Source: JAUIET01 sp039111475 (GTDB lineage: Bacteria > Pseudomonadota > Gammaproteobacteria > Pseudomonadales > JAUIET01). Taken from it: DNA of 64,000 nt. The stretch is taken from the NCBI GenBank assembly GCA_039111475.1, contig JBCCIP010000025.1, forward strand, positions 22,194 through 86,193, given 5' to 3'. The position numbers and the translations under genes were made by a program. Positions 8,534 through 19,100 of the stretch are shown here, piece by piece (within the stretch, counting starts at the first letter, position 1; every line of letters starts with the position of its first letter). The notes below the pieces were generated by a model, which was not told the origin of the DNA, did no database searches, and was given only the letters and a program-made list of their open reading frames with translations.

Positions 8534-9964
8534 ATGGCTCAGCCAATGCCCGCCGACAACCCATTTCTCAACTTTCCGTATGGCCCAATTCGAATGGAAT
8601 GTGATGCCGATGATCTGATCATTGAGGGCGAAATTCCATCAGATATAAATGGCAGCTTATACCGCAATGGGCCAAATCAACGCTTTGCCCCGCGTGGCGA
8701 TTATCATCTCTTTGCGGGCGACGGCATGATTCATGCGTTTCATATCAACGACGGTCAGGTTGATTACAAGAACCGTTGGGTAAAGACTGCAAAATGGAAC
8801 GTTGAAGACCGGGAAGGCCGAAACCTGATAAACCCGATGAACCCTTTTGATTGTGACCCGGACTACAGTGATTTTATTTTCACTGATAAAGACGGCCTGG
8901 CAAATACCGCCCTGGTTTGGCATGCAGGGCGACTTTTGGCTCTGGAAGAAGGCCACCCTCCGTATGAGGTAGACCCCGTTACGCTTGAATCTATTGGCTC
9001 CTGGAATTTTCGCGGCAAACTACAAACAGCAATGACTGCCCATCCCAAGGTAGACCCAGCAACCGGTGAGATGCTGTTTTTCGCGTATATGGCCAGCGGT
9101 CCATTTGAGTCAGATGTTGCGGTGCATAAAGTTGATGCAGAAGGCAGGCTCACCGAGAGCTTAATCATTCCCACGCCCTACCCAGCTATGGTGCATGACT
9201 TTGTAATTACCGAAAACTACATCATTGTCCCTGTCATGCCCATCACCGGCAGTTTGGATAGAGCCATGGAAGGCAAACCACCCTTTGCCTGGGAGCCAGA
9301 AAAAGGCGTTCATATTGGTGTCATCCCACGTCATGGCGGTACCGCCGAAGACGTGCGTTGGATAGACATGGATACCAGTTTCGTTTTTCATTTTATGAAC
9401 GGCTTCGATCAAAGTGACGTCATCACAATTGATTGCTGCTTGTTTGATCACGCACCGCTGTTTCCAACGGCAGACGGCAAAGAAACTGGAGAAGCACGAC
9501 CGTTTCTCACGCGACTGACGATAGACCTGAATGATTCTGATGCACGTGTTCAACGGACCGACATAGATAACATCGAATCAGAGTTTCCGATTTGTGACCC
9601 GCGCTATGCTTGCAGAGAATACCAGCACGGCTGGTACACATCACCTGATGGCACACTGCCCAGTACGCTGCCCAATAGCTCTCATTTTTATAATGTGATT
9701 GGGCATATAGATCATCAAACGGGTAAAACCGAAAGCTATTCGTTTGGAAAGTCTTTGCCGTCAGAGCCCTTATACGTGCCAAAAAGCAAAGACGCTGCGG
9801 AAGGGGATGGCTATATTCTTACTGTAGTGACCAATTTCGACACACGTGCAAGCAGTCTTTGCATTCTGGATGCCTTAAACCTCGAACAAGGGCCCTTAGC
9901 ACAGGCCCACTTGTCGCATTGCGTACCCTCGGGCTTCCATGGTTTGTGGCGCCAGGCTGATTGA
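8534..9964 (+). CDS. Carotenoid oxygenase family protein (soluble)
   Basis: A 476-residue non-haem iron enzyme of the carotenoid cleavage dioxygenase/lignostilbene dioxygenase family. The start at 8534 has AAGAGGT 6 bases upstream, and earlier in-frame ATGs lie in the promoter. N-terminal GSLYRNGPNQRF is the family signature. The four Fe-binding His can be placed in TAHPKVD, MVHDFVI, VFHFMNGFD and the terminal GFHGLW. Members cleave a double bond of carotenoids, apocarotenoids or stilbenes with O2. No signal peptide, so cytoplasmic. A second paralogue starts 1 base after its stop, so the pair is co-translated. The substrate cannot be told from sequence; stilbene-type or apocarotenoid cleavage are both possible. 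Confidence 0.9.
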   Translation: MAQPMPADNPFLNFPYGPIRMECDADDLIIEGEIPSDINGSLYRNGPNQRFAPRGDYHLFAGDGMIHAFHINDGQVDYKNRWVKTAKWNVEDREGRNLINPMNPFDCDPDYSDFIFTDKDGLANTALVWHAGRLLALEEGHPPYEVDPVTLESIGSWNFRGKLQTAMTAHPKVDPATGEMLFFAYMASGPFESDVAVHKVDAEGRLTESLIIPTPYPAMVHDFVITENYIIVPVMPITGSLDRAMEGKPPFAWEPEKGVHIGVIPRHGGTAEDVRWIDMDTSFVFHFMNGFDQSDVITIDCCLFDHAPLFPTADGKETGEARPFLTRLTIDLNDSDARVQRTDIDNIESEFPICDPRYACREYQHGWYTSPDGTLPSTLPNSSHFYNVIGHIDHQTGKTESYSFGKSLPSEPLYVPKSKDAAEGDGYILTVVTNFDTRASSLCILDALNLEQGPLAQAHLSHCVPSGFHGLWRQAD

Positions 9965-9965
9965 C

Positions 9966-11585
9966 ATGAGCATCCTTGGTCTGATTTGTCTGATTCTTCT
10001 CGGCATTCCCGCTCTTCTAATACTAATGGCGTTTGTTGCACCAAAGCCACTGTTCGCGGCAGCGGACGGCATGATCAAACGCAGCATGGATGCGGAGAGT
10101 TACAATCAGCAAAGCGCTTATTCAGGAAAAGGCTTTGCGCCGCAGCACACCGAATTGTCTCATGCGGATATTCGTGTTGAAGGCGAAATCCCAGACGATC
10201 TCAGCGGTGTTTACCTTCGCAACGGCACTAACTCGCAGTTTTCCAGCACAGACAGCAGGGTGCATATGTTTAATGGCGACGGCATGTTGCACCAGATCCA
10301 ACTACTTGATGGCGCTGCAACGTATTCAAATACCTACGTGCGCACACCGCGTTTTGCGGCTGGCAGAGCACACGGTGCTGAAGTCTTCCCCGAGTTTGGT
10401 GACATTGCTGGTGGGGGAAAGCCTGGTTTATTCAAGCTGATCTTAAGTACACTAAAGCAGCGCTTTGGTGTTATTCCAAAAATCGAGACGCTGGAAAATG
10501 GATCGTCAACCACGGCCATCCAAAAACACGGTTCCAAATTGTATGCACTTCAGGAAACCTGTTTTCCCTTCGCGCTGAATACCAAACTGGAATCCGGGCG
10601 CTTGATTTTGGATGGTTCAGGTGACTGGGACAATTTTGACGGCGAGTTACAAGCCCCTTTCACGGCACACCCAAAAATTGATCCTGCCAATGGCAGTTGG
10701 ACAACCTACAGCACCGATTTAATGAGCGGAGCGCTGCGTTACGCCCTGCTGGAAGATGGTAAGCTTACAAAGAACGTAGAGCTGGCTAACATGGACCCGG
10801 CGCTCAGCTTTCTGCACGATTGTTATCTAACAGACAACTATTCGGTCTTTCCCGATTCATCACTGCGTTTTAACAGCAAGGAAATGATGGGTGAGCATCA
10901 GAGCCCATTTGTATTCAACGCAGAGTACAAGCTGCGATTTGGTGTCATTAATCGACAACACGAAGCAGGCGATTCTGTTCAGTGGTTCACCACAGATTTA
11001 CCGGGTCATATCTGGCATACAATTAATGCATGGGAAGAAACACGCGAAGACGGCGGTACGGATATTGTTTTAAGCGCGCCAGTGTATCGCTCTTACCCTT
11101 CGACTGTTCCAATACATTCACCGGAGGAGCCACACGCTTATCTTACCCTCTACCGTCTGAATCTGGACAGCGGAGAGGTGACCGAGCAACGGCAATTGTT
11201 AGACCATTTCTACGAGCGCCCAAGTTTCAACACCCATATGATTGGTAAAAAGACTCGCTACGCCTACCTGCTTGATGAAGAGGCGAGCGGCGGAATAATG
11301 GGTAAAGGGGTTCTGAAGTACGATGTAGTCAACGAACAGGAAGTCGCATACTTTGACTACGGCGATTTCTTTGGTGGTGAGGCCTTGTTCGTTGCACGCG
11401 ATGGAGCCAGTGAAGAAGACGATGGCTATCTTATTGATCTGCTGATGACGGAAAACCAGGCTTACCTGCTTATTCTCAACGCGCAGTCGATGACGGAACT
11501 GGCCAAGCTACACTTACCGCAACGCGTACCCTTCGGAGTGCACGCATGCTGGCTGACGAATGGTCAGCTGCAGGAGTTGAACTAA
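9966..11585 (+). CDS. Carotenoid oxygenase family protein with N-terminal membrane anchor
   Basis: A 539-residue paralogue of the preceding enzyme. It begins with a hydrophobic segment of about 24 residues (ILGLICLILLGIPALLI...), which anchors it in the membrane or acts as an uncleaved signal. Signature GVYLRNGTNSQF follows, with iron-ligand His in TAHPKID, FLHDCYL, IWHTINAWE and the terminal GVHACWL. I place the start at ATG 9966, directly after the stop of the first oxygenase; an in-frame upstream start at 9939 would lie inside that gene. Two adjacent oxygenases, one soluble and one membrane-bound, suggest sequential or substrate-divided cleavage of a lipophilic polyene (inference). Confidence 0.88.
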   Translation: MSILGLICLILLGIPALLILMAFVAPKPLFAAADGMIKRSMDAESYNQQSAYSGKGFAPQHTELSHADIRVEGEIPDDLSGVYLRNGTNSQFSSTDSRVHMFNGDGMLHQIQLLDGAATYSNTYVRTPRFAAGRAHGAEVFPEFGDIAGGGKPGLFKLILSTLKQRFGVIPKIETLENGSSTTAIQKHGSKLYALQETCFPFALNTKLESGRLILDGSGDWDNFDGELQAPFTAHPKIDPANGSWTTYSTDLMSGALRYALLEDGKLTKNVELANMDPALSFLHDCYLTDNYSVFPDSSLRFNSKEMMGEHQSPFVFNAEYKLRFGVINRQHEAGDSVQWFTTDLPGHIWHTINAWEETREDGGTDIVLSAPVYRSYPSTVPIHSPEEPHAYLTLYRLNLDSGEVTEQRQLLDHFYERPSFNTHMIGKKTRYAYLLDEEASGGIMGKGVLKYDVVNEQEVAYFDYGDFFGGEALFVARDGASEEDDGYLIDLLMTENQAYLLILNAQSMTELAKLHLPQRVPFGVHACWLTNGQLQELN

Positions 11586-11633
11586 GCCAGAGGCATCTAG
11601 TCGAATAAAGCACACAGTTGCTGAAGATTGACT

Positions 11634-12236
11634 ATGACACACTACAAACCCCGCTTGATTAAACCGGTAACTATCGCTTTTGCTTTACTGCTGGCGCTGC
11701 CAGTAAGCGCGCAAGAGAAGGCGAAGGCCTACTTTGCAGGTGGGTGCTTCTGGTGCGTTGAAGCGGCTTATCAAGAACTGGATGGCGTAACAGACGTAGT
11801 ATCCGGTTTTACTGGCGGCACCTTGAAGAACCCTACTTATAAAGGAAATCATCAAGGGCACTATGAAGCCGTTGAAGTAACTTACGACGCTTCGGTCATC
11901 AGTTATCAGCAACTTCTGGACGTGTTTTGGGTGAATATCGACCCGTTTGATGCCAAAGGGCAATTCTGCGATAAGGGTCCTTCCTATCGAAGTGCGCTGT
12001 TCGTGAATAACGCAGCGGAACGCGAATTGGCAGAACAAACCAAATTAAAGGTTGAGCAGGAATTTCCGAACCACGAGGTAGCAACGGTGATTCTGCCTTC
12101 CAATACTTTCTACCCCGTTGAAGAAGGCCATCAGGACTATTACTTGAAAAATCCTATTCGCTATAAGTTTTATCGCAGTGGCTGCGGCCGTGACCGGCGA
12201 TTAAAGCAAATCTGGGGTGACAGAGCGAAGCATTGA
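11634..12236 (+). CDS. msrA: Peptide-methionine (S)-S-oxide reductase, exported
   Basis: A 200-residue MsrA. Residues about 1-27 form a signal peptide (hydrophobic IAFALLLALPVSAQ), so the enzyme works in the periplasm repairing oxidised Met in envelope proteins. The catalytic Cys is in AGGCFWCVEAAY, followed by VSGFTGG and the C-terminal resolving region SGCGRD. ATG 11634 is preferred over a TTG six bases earlier. The stop overlaps the TTG of the next gene by 4 bases (TTGA), indicating a small operon. Its neighbours (ergothioneine genes, oxygenases) fit an oxidative-stress theme. Confidence 0.93.
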   Translation: MTHYKPRLIKPVTIAFALLLALPVSAQEKAKAYFAGGCFWCVEAAYQELDGVTDVVSGFTGGTLKNPTYKGNHQGHYEAVEVTYDASVISYQQLLDVFWVNIDPFDAKGQFCDKGPSYRSALFVNNAAERELAEQTKLKVEQEFPNHEVATVILPSNTFYPVEEGHQDYYLKNPIRYKFYRSGCGRDRRLKQIWGDRAKH

Positions 12237-12832
12237 GCACTGAGGATCGTCAGCGTTGGAATAAGCGATTTGCTGAGGGGGCCTATCAATCCAGAACTCA
12301 CCCCAGTGATTTATTAGTTCAGAACCAGCAATTACTGCAGCAATTGAAGAATGTGCCCGATGTTCAGGCGCTTGATATTGCCTGCGGTTTGGGTCGAAAT
12401 TCAGTCTTTCTGCTTGACCAGGGCTTCGCCGTTACAGCAATTGATATCTCTGATGTTGGTTTGAGCGCATTGCGCAATTCACATCGAAACTCTTCACCGC
12501 TGACCGTCATTTGCCATGATCTTGATCACGGCCTCCCTGAAATCGATGCCAGATTCGATGTAATTGTAAAAATTCGATTCCTCAATCTAACGCTGTTGCC
12601 AGACCTCTTGGCTTGCCTTAAGCACGGAGGCTTGATATTCATTGAAGTGTTGATGCAAACAGAAGACCAGACGACGACTGGTCCAAAAGCGAGCAGATTT
12701 CGTATTAAACCAGGCACCCTCAGAGAAGCGCTGGCCGGAGCAAACATACTGCATTACCATGAGGGTCGAGTTAAAGACCCGGATGGGAAAATCAGTGTGG
12801 TTGCGCAAGCTGTTGCACAACGCTGTGAATAA
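12233..12832 (+). CDS. Class I SAM-dependent methyltransferase (TehB-like)
   Basis: A 199-residue protein with a Rossmann methyltransferase core: motif I ALDIACGLGRNS, post-I acidic residue in VTAIDIS, and a later motif region FDVIVKIRFLNLTLLP. The short form with an N-terminal DRQRWNKRF segment is typical of the TehB/thiopurine-methyltransferase-like group of small-molecule methylases. The start is a TTG overlapping the msrA stop, so it is translationally coupled. The substrate is unknown; tellurite or metalloid methylation is known for some relatives but cannot be assumed here. Confidence 0.8.
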   Translation: MSTEDRQRWNKRFAEGAYQSRTHPSDLLVQNQQLLQQLKNVPDVQALDIACGLGRNSVFLLDQGFAVTAIDISDVGLSALRNSHRNSSPLTVICHDLDHGLPEIDARFDVIVKIRFLNLTLLPDLLACLKHGGLIFIEVLMQTEDQTTTGPKASRFRIKPGTLREALAGANILHYHEGRVKDPDGKISVVAQAVAQRCE

Positions 12833-12834
12833 AT

Positions 12835-13770
12835 TTGAGCAAAGCAATCAATATAGCCACAACTTCCTGGTCACAGAATTCGTCTGGCAGTGCAGACGAA
12901 TATTGTCAGCAGGCTGAATTAGCAGAATCTTTGGGGTTTCATTCTTTCTGGTTGCCTGAAAACCATTTTGGCGATCAACGCTCCATACCGTCACCTTTAA
13001 CCATACTGGCGGCGGCGGCAGCAAGAACATCGACAATTGGCCTGGCCACCACCTCGTATCTGATCACAATAAGAAATCCGTTGCAGGCGGCGGAAGAAGT
13101 GGCCGTGCTCGATCGCTTGTCCAATGGTCGACTGATCCTGGGGCTGGGCAGAGGCGTGCAAAGCGCCATGTTTACGGCCTTTAATCTTCCAACTAGCGAA
13201 AAGCGCAAACAGTTCAAGGCTAATCTGCACCTAATGTTGAAAGCCTGGGCGGGCGAAGCAATAGCGTACGATGGCGATACTCCGATTCATCTCGCACCGT
13301 TGCCGCTCCAGCAACCCCACCCTCCTCTGTGGATCGCAGCCTTTGGGCCGCTTGCGCTAAGCCAGGCAGGCACTCTTGGTTTGCCTTACCTGGCCTCACC
13401 CATTGAGACGCTTGCCGCACTGGAAAAAAATTACGCGCATTATCACGAGGCAATAGCGAAGCATCACGCAAATCCCATTGAAACCATTCCGGTGATGAGA
13501 ACCGTTTTTGTCAGTAATCGCAGAGTCGAGATTGAGCGAGTAAATGCAGCACTTGGCAAAACTAATTTTCATTCGATGCATGAGGTGGGAACACAAACCG
13601 AGGACTGGACCATTGTTGGTGACGAATCCTACGTGCGAGATAAAGTAAATGAGTACATTGAGCGCTTGAGAATGACTCACCTAATTGTACGAGGAAGAAT
13701 CTCTGGTTTAAGCGACCAGGAGCAAATACGAAGTCATGAAAAACTGCTCAGAGCTGTTGGTAATCAGTAA
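12835..13770 (+). CDS. LLM-class flavin-dependent oxidoreductase
   Basis: A 311-residue bacterial-luciferase-like TIM barrel. Diagnostic segments are ESLGFHSFWLPENHFG, RTSTIGLATTSYLITIRNPLQAAEE and LDRLSNGRLILGLGRG, all typical of F420- or FMN-dependent luciferase-like monooxygenases. The start is TTG two bases after the previous stop, so it is the last gene of the msrA operon. Such enzymes use reduced flavin with or without O2 on aldehydes, sulfonates or other small molecules; the specific substrate is not visible. A gap of about 150 bases then precedes the ergothioneine genes. Confidence 0.85.
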   Translation: MSKAINIATTSWSQNSSGSADEYCQQAELAESLGFHSFWLPENHFGDQRSIPSPLTILAAAAARTSTIGLATTSYLITIRNPLQAAEEVAVLDRLSNGRLILGLGRGVQSAMFTAFNLPTSEKRKQFKANLHLMLKAWAGEAIAYDGDTPIHLAPLPLQQPHPPLWIAAFGPLALSQAGTLGLPYLASPIETLAALEKNYAHYHEAIAKHHANPIETIPVMRTVFVSNRRVEIERVNAALGKTNFHSMHEVGTQTEDWTIVGDESYVRDKVNEYIERLRMTHLIVRGRISGLSDQEQIRSHEKLLRAVGNQ

Positions 13771-13918
13771 ATCCGAAACCCGTGTCGTGCCGCACTTCAG
13801 TTACTGTGAAAATAGTGATCTGTATTTCAGCGCGAATACTGCAGTACTGATAAACTGTCGAACGAACACCTTCTGCTAAGTCCTCACACCCTCAATCAAT
13901 CTCTATGAACATCGAGTC

Positions 13919-15154
13919 GTGACGCCAATCAATCCTTCCGCCATACAACAGCGCTTCGCGGACATCAGGCGCCAGACTGAGCAGATTTGCAGCAAGCTTA
14001 CAGTTGAAGACCATTGTATTCAGCCACGCCCTGAGGTCAGCCCTCCCAAGTGGCATATGGCGCACACCACCTGGTTTTTCGAAGAGGTTATCCTTAAGAA
14101 GTTTGCGCCAGAGTATCAACACTTTGATTCTGTGTTCGCAGTGCTATTTAACTCCTACTACAAGTCGGTTGGCGAGCACACGCCACAATCGCAACGCGGT
14201 TTTCTTTCTCGCCCAAGCGTTGAGCAGGTATATGATTATCGCTCAGCAGTTGATCGCGCTATTAAGAGTCTTATTGACGACACCACTGAGCTCCATACGA
14301 TCGCACCTTTGCTTGAGCTGGGTCTACAACACGAGCAGCAGCATCAGGAATTGCTGTACATGGATATCAAAGCAATTCTTGCCGAAAACCTGGATCAACC
14401 CGCCTACTGTGAACCTAATTCATCACTCATTGGAGCCGATTCGAATAATCCGGCGCTGCAATCAAGGTTTGACGAAGGTCTTTATGAAATAGGCAATGAC
14501 ACCTCAGCGTTTAGGTATGACAACGAGTCACCTGTGCATAAGCATTATTTGTACGGTTTCGAAATAGCCGAGCAGCTGGTTAGTAACGCCGAATACAAAG
14601 AGTTCATTGAGGCAGGAGCTTACCAGCAGGCACAATGGTGGCTGAGTGAAGGTTGGGAGTGGATTAATCAAAACGCCATTACTCACCCGCTCTACTGGCA
14701 GGAGACTAATCAGAGCTGGCAGCAGTTCACTTTATTTGGAGCACGACCACTTCCAGACGCAGCACCGGTAAGCCACGTCAGCTATTTTGAGGCGGATGCC
14801 TATGCTCGATGGCGTACGCAGCGCTTGCCGACTGAACAGGAACTTGAAACCTGGTTACGTGTAAACCATATCGCCAATGCGCAAACAGCGCACTGCATAG
14901 AGCCTTTTGATGTAGCCCGTGTTGATGGCCAGGTTTGGTGTTGGACCGCCAGTCAATACACGGCTTATCCGCGGTTCGCGCCTTATGGCGGTGATTTAGC
15001 GGAATACAATGGCAAGTTTATGTGTAATCAGTTTGTACTTCGCGGTGGTTGCGCAGCGACCTCTGTTGGACACTACAGACCCAGCTATCGAAATTTTTTC
15101 AAACCCGAACAACGCTGGATGTATTCAGGAATACGTCTGGCCAAGGATATTTAA
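13919..15154 (+). CDS. egtB: Ergothioneine biosynthesis protein EgtB (sulfoxide synthase)
   Basis: A 411-residue two-domain enzyme. The N-terminal DinB-like domain carries the iron-binding His in WHMAHTTWF (about residue 47) and in LQHEQQHQELLYMD (about 138-144, the HxxxHxE motif). The C-terminal formylglycine-generating-enzyme-like domain ends with VLRGGCAATSVGHYRPSYRNFF. It joins hercynine to a thiol donor (gamma-glutamylcysteine or cysteine) with O2. The start is a GTG; the hercynine methyltransferase egtD follows with a TAATG overlap, so the pair makes hercynine and its sulfoxide. No EgtC or EgtE is present in the window. Confidence 0.92.
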   Translation: MTPINPSAIQQRFADIRRQTEQICSKLTVEDHCIQPRPEVSPPKWHMAHTTWFFEEVILKKFAPEYQHFDSVFAVLFNSYYKSVGEHTPQSQRGFLSRPSVEQVYDYRSAVDRAIKSLIDDTTELHTIAPLLELGLQHEQQHQELLYMDIKAILAENLDQPAYCEPNSSLIGADSNNPALQSRFDEGLYEIGNDTSAFRYDNESPVHKHYLYGFEIAEQLVSNAEYKEFIEAGAYQQAQWWLSEGWEWINQNAITHPLYWQETNQSWQQFTLFGARPLPDAAPVSHVSYFEADAYARWRTQRLPTEQELETWLRVNHIANAQTAHCIEPFDVARVDGQVWCWTASQYTAYPRFAPYGGDLAEYNGKFMCNQFVLRGGCAATSVGHYRPSYRNFFKPEQRWMYSGIRLAKDI

Positions 15155-16125
15155 TGGACGCCAACGTCGACCTTAACAGCGAAGAATTTGCTGAGGCCAT
15201 AAGAACCGGATTGCAAGCCACTCCGAAAAGTCTGTCTTCAATGTACTTCTACGATGATCGCGGCAGCGAATTGTTTCAAGCGATTTCGCGGCATTCGGAT
15301 TATTATCTGACAAGCACCGAACACTCTATTTTAACGTGCAATGCTGATGTGATTTTCGACAGCATAGACTGCGAAGAATTGGATGTTGTAGAGCTGGGCG
15401 CTGGAGATGGCCATAAAACTCAAATATTACTCAATGCGTTCTCGCGCGGTGGCAAGTCAATCAATTACTACCCCATCGATATTTCAGAAGAAGCAGTACG
15501 CTTGTTAGAAGATGGTTTGGACCTACCCAGTAATGTCACACTCAACTCTATTGTGGCCGACCACTTCAGTGGTCTCGACAGAGTCGGTAAGGAATCCCAG
15601 CGTACAAAACTGGTTTTATTTCTGGGCTCTTCAATCGGCAACTTTAATCAAAAAGACACCGTTAAATTCCTCAAGGATATTGCGTCGCATTTGTGCGCAG
15701 GTGATTTCCTATTGATTGGATTTGACTTGAAGAAAGACATCAATCGATTGATACGAGCCTACAATGATGAGGCAGGATTGACAGAGGCGTTCAACAAAAA
15801 CCTGCTGAACAGAATAAATCGGGAGTTAGGTGGACACTTCGACACAGAATTGTTTCAGCATTTTGGAACGTACAACCCTGTCATTGGCGCTATGGAGAGT
15901 TACCTTGTTGCTCAATCGGAACAGACTGTCGCTATCGATAAACTGAATTTGAGTGTGCATTTCAAGGCGTGGGAGCCTATTCATCTGGAGTATAGTTTCA
16001 AATACTCTATCGACGATATATCTCACTTCGCCAGAGAGTCAGACTTCGCGGTTGTTGAAAACTACATTGATCCAGATTGTCTATTTTGTGACTCACTTTG
16101 GCAGTGTCAATTGCCTCGAGAATAA
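15154..16125 (+). CDS. egtD: L-histidine N-alpha-methyltransferase EgtD
   Basis: A 323-residue enzyme that trimethylates histidine to hercynine. Recognised from the N-terminal LSSMYFYDDRGSELFQAIS and YYLTSTE blocks, motif I VVELGAGDGHKTQILL, YYPIDISEEAV and LFLGSSIGNFN, all typical of the EgtD (DUF2260) family. The ATG overlaps the egtB stop; an earlier in-frame start at 15049 would lie inside egtB. The gene ends 18 bases before the end of the convergent giant surface-protein gene. Confidence 0.93.
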   Translation: MDANVDLNSEEFAEAIRTGLQATPKSLSSMYFYDDRGSELFQAISRHSDYYLTSTEHSILTCNADVIFDSIDCEELDVVELGAGDGHKTQILLNAFSRGGKSINYYPIDISEEAVRLLEDGLDLPSNVTLNSIVADHFSGLDRVGKESQRTKLVLFLGSSIGNFNQKDTVKFLKDIASHLCAGDFLLIGFDLKKDINRLIRAYNDEAGLTEAFNKNLLNRINRELGGHFDTELFQHFGTYNPVIGAMESYLVAQSEQTVAIDKLNLSVHFKAWEPIHLEYSFKYSIDDISHFARESDFAVVENYIDPDCLFCDSLWQCQLPRE

Positions 16126-16143
16126 TTGGCTTAAGATCAGCAA

Positions 16144-19100
16144 TTACAACTGCTCAAAGAATTTGTCAGCTTTCTTTTCGTTTTCATCCAAGTCATTATC
16201 ATCTTTTTCCTTTTTGGCCATGATCGGTAAAGGATCAATCGTTCTCCAGGCAGGAATAGTCGTTAGAAAACTAGCCAATAAAGAACCGCCTCTCAGTATC
16301 CAGGCGATGACGCCTGTGCTTAGCGCAACACCACTGCCCGCCATGGCCTGCGCAAACAACCTGTCGGGCTCAAGCCGCTGATCTACTTCCGCGATTTCTC
16401 TCCATAGATCGTCACTGGCAAACAATTCTTCCATTGCTTCTAAATCAAGCTGATTGTTTCCTAAGCTGCTTAATGCTCGCTTGATCGGCGTATCATCTGC
16501 AAGGATTGCGGGCACGTCAAAAAGTAACTGAGTTACGGCCCTTTGCGACACAAGGGTGCCAACATTAAACCTCGGGAGTGTGGTGTCCAGACGTTGCTCT
16601 TTCTCGCCCGCAACACCTTCACCGCCTGGCTCAACTGGGCGAACCGGCGGTACAATTGGAGTCGCCGGCTGCGAATCCTCTTTCGGCTCCTCTTTTTCTG
16701 TTTCTTGCTCGGGCTCGGTGATGATAGTTCCTTGAGCACCATCATCCTGGACAATCAGTTCAACTGTCAGCAGTGCAGATTCCAGGTCACCATCACTGAC
16801 ACGATAGGTAAAAAAGTCACGTCCAGCAAAGCCTAAAGTGGGTTGATACACAAGCCGCCCATCGTCGGTAGCGGTTAGCTGCCCAAACCGCGGAGCATCA
16901 ACCAACACAAAGCTGAGGTCATCGTCTTCGACATCACGGTCATTGGCCAACAGGGTTGCCAGCTCTATCTCCAGCGTGCCATCTTCAATCAGATCGAAAC
17001 GTTCGCCAGAGCCTAACGGCGCATCATTCACCGCTAAGCCGTTTAGGTCGCGGTTTCCAGTGACGCTAGCAATACCATCGCTAATCTCAATGCCAATCGT
17101 AAGGTCGTCGTTGTAGTTCTGAGCCGGGCTGAAAACTATCGAAGCAAGCAAGGCATTGACGTCAGCCAGCGCACCAGAAGCGCGCCATTCACCGCTTACC
17201 GAGTTGTAGGTCGACGTAATCGCACCGGCACTGCTGGTGCTTAGTACGCCGGCCGCCGGGTTAGACAGCATCAGCGTCACCGTGATGTTTGGACTGTCCA
17301 CATCTGTCACAACAATAGGTGCCAGTGTCAGTGGCGTATCTTCAGTGTAACTCTGCGCGATGCTCAAATTAGTGGCTTCTGGCGGGTCGTTGACCGCAAC
17401 ATTGGTAATGGGCTTGTTACCCAGTAGCGGGGGCGCGACACCGTCATTAATTGACGTAAAAATGGTGAAGCTCTCTGAGAAATCGGCACTGGGAACAAAA
17501 CTCACATCAACAAGCAAGGCATTAACTTCCGCAATTAAGCCAGTGACTGCCCACTCTCCGGTAAGAGGATCAAACGTAGAGCTACTGGCTCCGACCGATG
17601 AAGTGGTAAGCTGACCTGCCGCTGTGTTGGACAATGTCAGGGTAACCGTTATGGTTGAGCTGTCGATATCGGAAACGACAATGTCGGCTATGTCCAGTGG
17701 CAAATCTTCTACGAAGGTTTCCGGTGCGTCCATATTGGTCGCAGTTGGCGCATCATTTACCGCGGTTCCAAACAATATCTTACTGCCCATCACATCAGGT
17801 GCCGTACCGTCACTGATGCTGCTTGATACCGTTACGTCCGGACTAATGTTCATTGTGGGAGTAAACACCAGATTGGCCAGCAGACTATTAACGTCGGCCG
17901 TCAAGCCAGACGCTTGCCATACGCCTGCGGCTGGGTCATAGCTTGATGCCACGCTACCGAATGTATCAGTATTAAGCGTACCGGCTAAAGGATCCGACAA
18001 TGTAAGCGTAACAACGACATTGGCGTCATCAACGTCAGTCACAACTATGTCAAGCAAGTCCAGCGGCACGTCTTCCGTATAAGTTTCGTTCGCATCAATA
18101 TTGGTCGCAGTAGGTGCATCATTGACGGCCAGTCCGGTAACCGCTTTAACACCCGTCACCGCCGGTGCTACGCCGTCGCTGACAGCGGTAGCAATGGTAA
18201 AGTCGGCACTTGAGTGCAGCGTTGGCGTAAACGTGACGCCGGCCAACAAGTTATTCACATCGGTCACGGAACCAGAGGCAGTCCACACACCCGTAACAGC
18301 ATTGTATGTAGAACTTACGCTACCCGATGTAGCCGTTGATAATGTGCCCGCTGCCACATCGGACATAGTTAAAATAACGGTGGTATTGCCGGTATCAACG
18401 TCGGTAATCACTATATCGTTCAGATCAAGCGGTGTGTCTTCGGTGTAGGACTCGGGCGTATTGAGGTTTGTCGCAACTGGCGCATCATTGATAGGTATTG
18501 CACTGACGCTTTTTAATCCTGTCAGTGCCGGGGCGATACCGTCGGATACTGATGTGGCGATAGTAAAACTTTGATCGAAGTGCAATGTGGGAGTAAACGT
18601 TACAGCAGCAAGCAGTGTGTTCACGTCGGCGACGGCACCTGCTGCGGTCCACACTCCTGTACCAGCATTGTAAGTAGAGGTAACCGCACCCGATGTGTCT
18701 GTTGACAAGCTACCCGCTGCGGTATCGGACAAAGTCAATGTCACCGTAGTATTGGTGTTATCGACATCCGTAACCACCAAGTCGATCACATCCAAAGACG
18801 TGTCTTCGGTGTAAGTTTCCGCCGCTGATAAGTTTGTCGCTGTGGGCGCATCATTGACCGGCGTCGCAATCACGCTCTTCAATCCGGTCACTGCGGGTGC
18901 CACACCATCAGAGACTGAGGTCGCAATTGTGAAGTTCTGATCGTAATCAAGCGCTGGCGTAAACACTACTCCAGCCAGCAAAGCGTTCACGTCGGCAATC
19001 GCACCCGATGCAAACCAAACTCCCGAGCTGGAATTGAAGACGGAGGTAACCGCACCCGATGTGGCGACAGACAATGATCCGGCCATCGGATCTGATAGAG

